A stretch of DNA of 7,127 nt from Minisyncoccota bacterium (GTDB lineage Bacteria; Patescibacteriota; Minisyncoccia; Phycocordibacterales; UBA2100): contig JAESTJ010000057.1 in the NCBI GenBank assembly GCA_016763615.1, forward strand, positions 1-7,127, read 5' to 3'. The position numbers and the translations under genes were made by a program. Positions 5,518-7,127 of the stretch are shown in pieces. Under the pieces are notes generated by a model. That model saw only the letters and a program-made list of their open reading frames with translations, searched no databases and was not told where the DNA came from. Position 1 is the stretch's first letter. Every line of letters starts with the position of its first letter.

Positions 5518-7098
5518 TTAATCGGTCTTCTGCTCGAACAGAGTTCGACCAAAGGCTACTAAAAGTTCACAAAAAGAGAAGTTAGTTACATCACGTAAAT
5601 TTTTCACGTTTGCCGTAGGCAAAAGTGGATGAGCAAAATCGGTTTCTGTACGGTAGGCACACACGAATTCGGATAAAACGGACGTGCCGAAGCGCGCGGA
5701 TTTGTCTAGAACCGTAGGGTTCGTTCCAATCTTTTTGACGAAGGAAGAGATTTCTTTGAAATCTATGGATGAGGATAAAAAGTTGGCTTGTTTCGTATCT
5801 AAAATCCATTCCCGCAAGGGTTCGACCCAATTATTTCCCTTGTGTTCAAAATCTTTCTTTTTCTCTTTCAAAGTGAGTGTGGTGCGCATGAGTACATCTT
5901 TCTTTTTCAAATATATATCTTTTGGAACATCACCATCTAAATATGTACTCACTAATTTTTCTAAGCGCACCTCGCTCACTTTGATTCTATCTGCAAGATT
6001 TTGAACACGGCTTTGTGATGAGGAGCTTTCATCTTTCTCAAGTTGCTCAACTTTCTTGAGCATATAATCAATACTCTCATCGCAAAGCGAAATTGTTTGT
6101 AGCCGTTCCTGTAACTGAAAGACAAGAATGTCCTCGCGCAAATACTTCTGCGAGCATTTTCCTTTCTTTTTCGTGCAACGATAATATCTGTATCTACCAC
6201 CGTGCCTTCCTGTTGCCCACTGTGCGGTAATCATGCTCGCACATTCTCCGCAACGAAAAAGTCCAACGAAAGGAAAATCATGGCTCGCTTTCCTTTTGCG
6301 AGGTCGTTCTCTGTCTTTCAATACTTTCTGCACGGATTCAAACAACTTCGGGGAAATAATTGGCGCAAAGCTTCCCTCAAACCATTCATCTCTATGTTTA
6401 ACGAATCCGAGATATGCACGGTTCGTTAATATACGTTTGATAGAAGCTTTGCCAAGTGGCGCTCCTTTTTTAGTGACTACTCCATGAAGCGCGAGAAAGT
6501 CGGCGAGAGATACTAGCCCATGCGTACCTTTTGTATATTCTTCATACGCTCGCATTATTATCCTGCTCCGAATGGGATGTGGCTTGATGTTCCGCGAACT
6601 CCTATCATTTATATATCCAAACGGAGCTTTGGTAAGCCACTCACCTCGCCGCACTTTCGCGCGCACTCCTCGCTTAACATTTTCTGATAAGTTATCCGAG
6701 TAATATTTAGACTGTCCGAACGCCACTTGTAACATAAAGAGCCCTTGCGGAGTAGGTTCAAACCAAAATGTCGGAAAGCGTAAAGACACAATATTCTTTT
6801 GATCTACAGCATAGATTATCCTTCCTCCATCAATAGAATTTCGGGCGAGCCTATCTGGATGCCATGCAAGTATTCCCACATTACCTATATCCTCAATTTT
6901 CTCCATCATTTCTCCAAAGATAGCTCGCCCGGGTGTCTTTGCACTTTTCGACTCTTGAAATTCCTCAAGAATTTCAAGATTTTCTTTGCGAGCAAATTCT
7001 CGCAATTCATGTAACTGCGATTCAATACTCATGATTTGTTTGTCATCATCTTCTGTACTCTTGCGAGCGTAAAGAAAATATTTTGGTTTGATATTCAT
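5518..7098 (-). CDS. Large serine recombinase / resolvase-family integrase
   Basis: This 526-aa enzyme should cut and rejoin DNA at specific sites through a covalent phosphoserine link, catalysing integration, excision or inversion. The N-terminal resolvase domain (about 5-150) carries YARKS with Arg12 and nucleophile Ser14, and DRLAR (82-86) with the catalytic arginines. The FPTFWFEPTPQG stretch (108-119) and the helix around FGQSKYYSDNLSENVKRG follow. A Recombinase domain (about 155-265) includes APFGYIND and TNRAYLGFV. A zinc ribbon (280-320) has Cys283, Cys286, Cys308 and Cys315, and a coiled coil spans about 341-420. All key residues are present and the length is normal, so the enzyme is probably active. 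The ATG at 7098 is the only start that keeps the active-site strand; no strong ribosome-binding site precedes it. The gene is convergent to the R-M operon, with the 85-bp repeat just past its end. Similar proteins are, from memory, frequent in Patescibacteria. Confidence 0.95.
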   Translation of the reverse strand: MNIKPKYFLYARKSTEDDDKQIMSIESQLHELREFARKENLEILEEFQESKSAKTPGRAIFGEMMEKIEDIGNVGILAWHPDRLARNSIDGGRIIYAVDQKNIVSLRFPTFWFEPTPQGLFMLQVAFGQSKYYSDNLSENVKRGVRAKVRRGEWLTKAPFGYINDRSSRNIKPHPIRSRIIMRAYEEYTKGTHGLVSLADFLALHGVVTKKGAPLGKASIKRILTNRAYLGFVKHRDEWFEGSFAPIISPKLFESVQKVLKDRERPRKRKASHDFPFVGLFRCGECASMITAQWATGRHGGRYRYYRCTKKKGKCSQKYLREDILVFQLQERLQTISLCDESIDYMLKKVEQLEKDESSSSQSRVQNLADRIKVSEVRLEKLVSTYLDGDVPKDIYLKKKDVLMRTTLTLKEKKKDFEHKGNNWVEPLREWILDTKQANFLSSSIDFKEISSFVKKIGTNPTVLDKSARFGTSVLSEFVCAYRTETDFAHPLLPTANVKNLRDVTNFSFCELLVAFGRTLFEQKTD

Positions 7099-7127
7099 AA
7101 TGCTTTTAGATTGCGAAACAAGAGACA

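Noticed and set aside
5285..5562. Short + strand ORFs running through the 85-bp element into the recombinase end.
   Set aside because: They arise from the repeat element and the antisense of the recombinase gene, with very basic low-complexity proteins and no start signal.

Overview
The window reads as an accessory island, probably from a Patescibacteria (CPR, Parcubacteria-like) bacterium. That placement is an inference. It rests mainly on the style of the large serine recombinase at the right end (a YARKS active-site start, a DRLAR motif and an FPTFWFEPTPQG stretch, which I associate with CPR genomes) and on compact AT-rich genes with very short gaps and few clear Shine-Dalgarno sites. All ORFs read well with the standard code and end in TAA.

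Left part (about 90-4203): a compact restriction-modification operon, all on the + strand. The order is a 65-aa XRE-type controller, a C5-cytosine methyltransferase (M1), a PD-(D/E)XK restriction endonuclease, a second C5-cytosine methyltransferase (M2) that overlaps the endonuclease gene by 17 bp, and a small membrane-anchored winged-helix protein. The controller gene is preceded by a near-perfect 18-bp palindrome built around a TATAAT box, the kind of site a controller protein would use to regulate itself. Two cytosine methyltransferases with one endonuclease whose N-terminal half looks like the AlwI/BstNBI type suggest an asymmetric (type IIS-like) target, with one methyltransferase for each strand. 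Two almost identical 26-bp palindromes (90-115 and 4178-4203) sit exactly at the two ends of this operon.

Middle (4224-5517): a gene for a single-pass membrane protein of unknown function, then 734 bases without a convincing gene. This stretch is richer in G+C than the operon. It contains a 357-bp segment closed by a perfect 20-bp inverted repeat (4872-4891 with 5209-5228) and holding several internal stems, so it is a candidate structured RNA or a miniature inverted-repeat element. It also holds an 85-bp element (5337-5421) with 12-bp terminal inverted repeats. A second copy of that element, inverted, lies at the very start of the window (1-78, cut by the window edge), so the two copies bracket the whole R-M/membrane protein/structured-segment block.

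Right part (5518-7098, - strand): a complete 526-aa large serine recombinase with catalytic domain, recombinase domain, zinc ribbon and coiled coil. It lies just outside the inverted 85-bp repeats and is the likely mobility or rearrangement enzyme of the island. Whether it acts on any of the repeats seen here cannot be told from one sequence.
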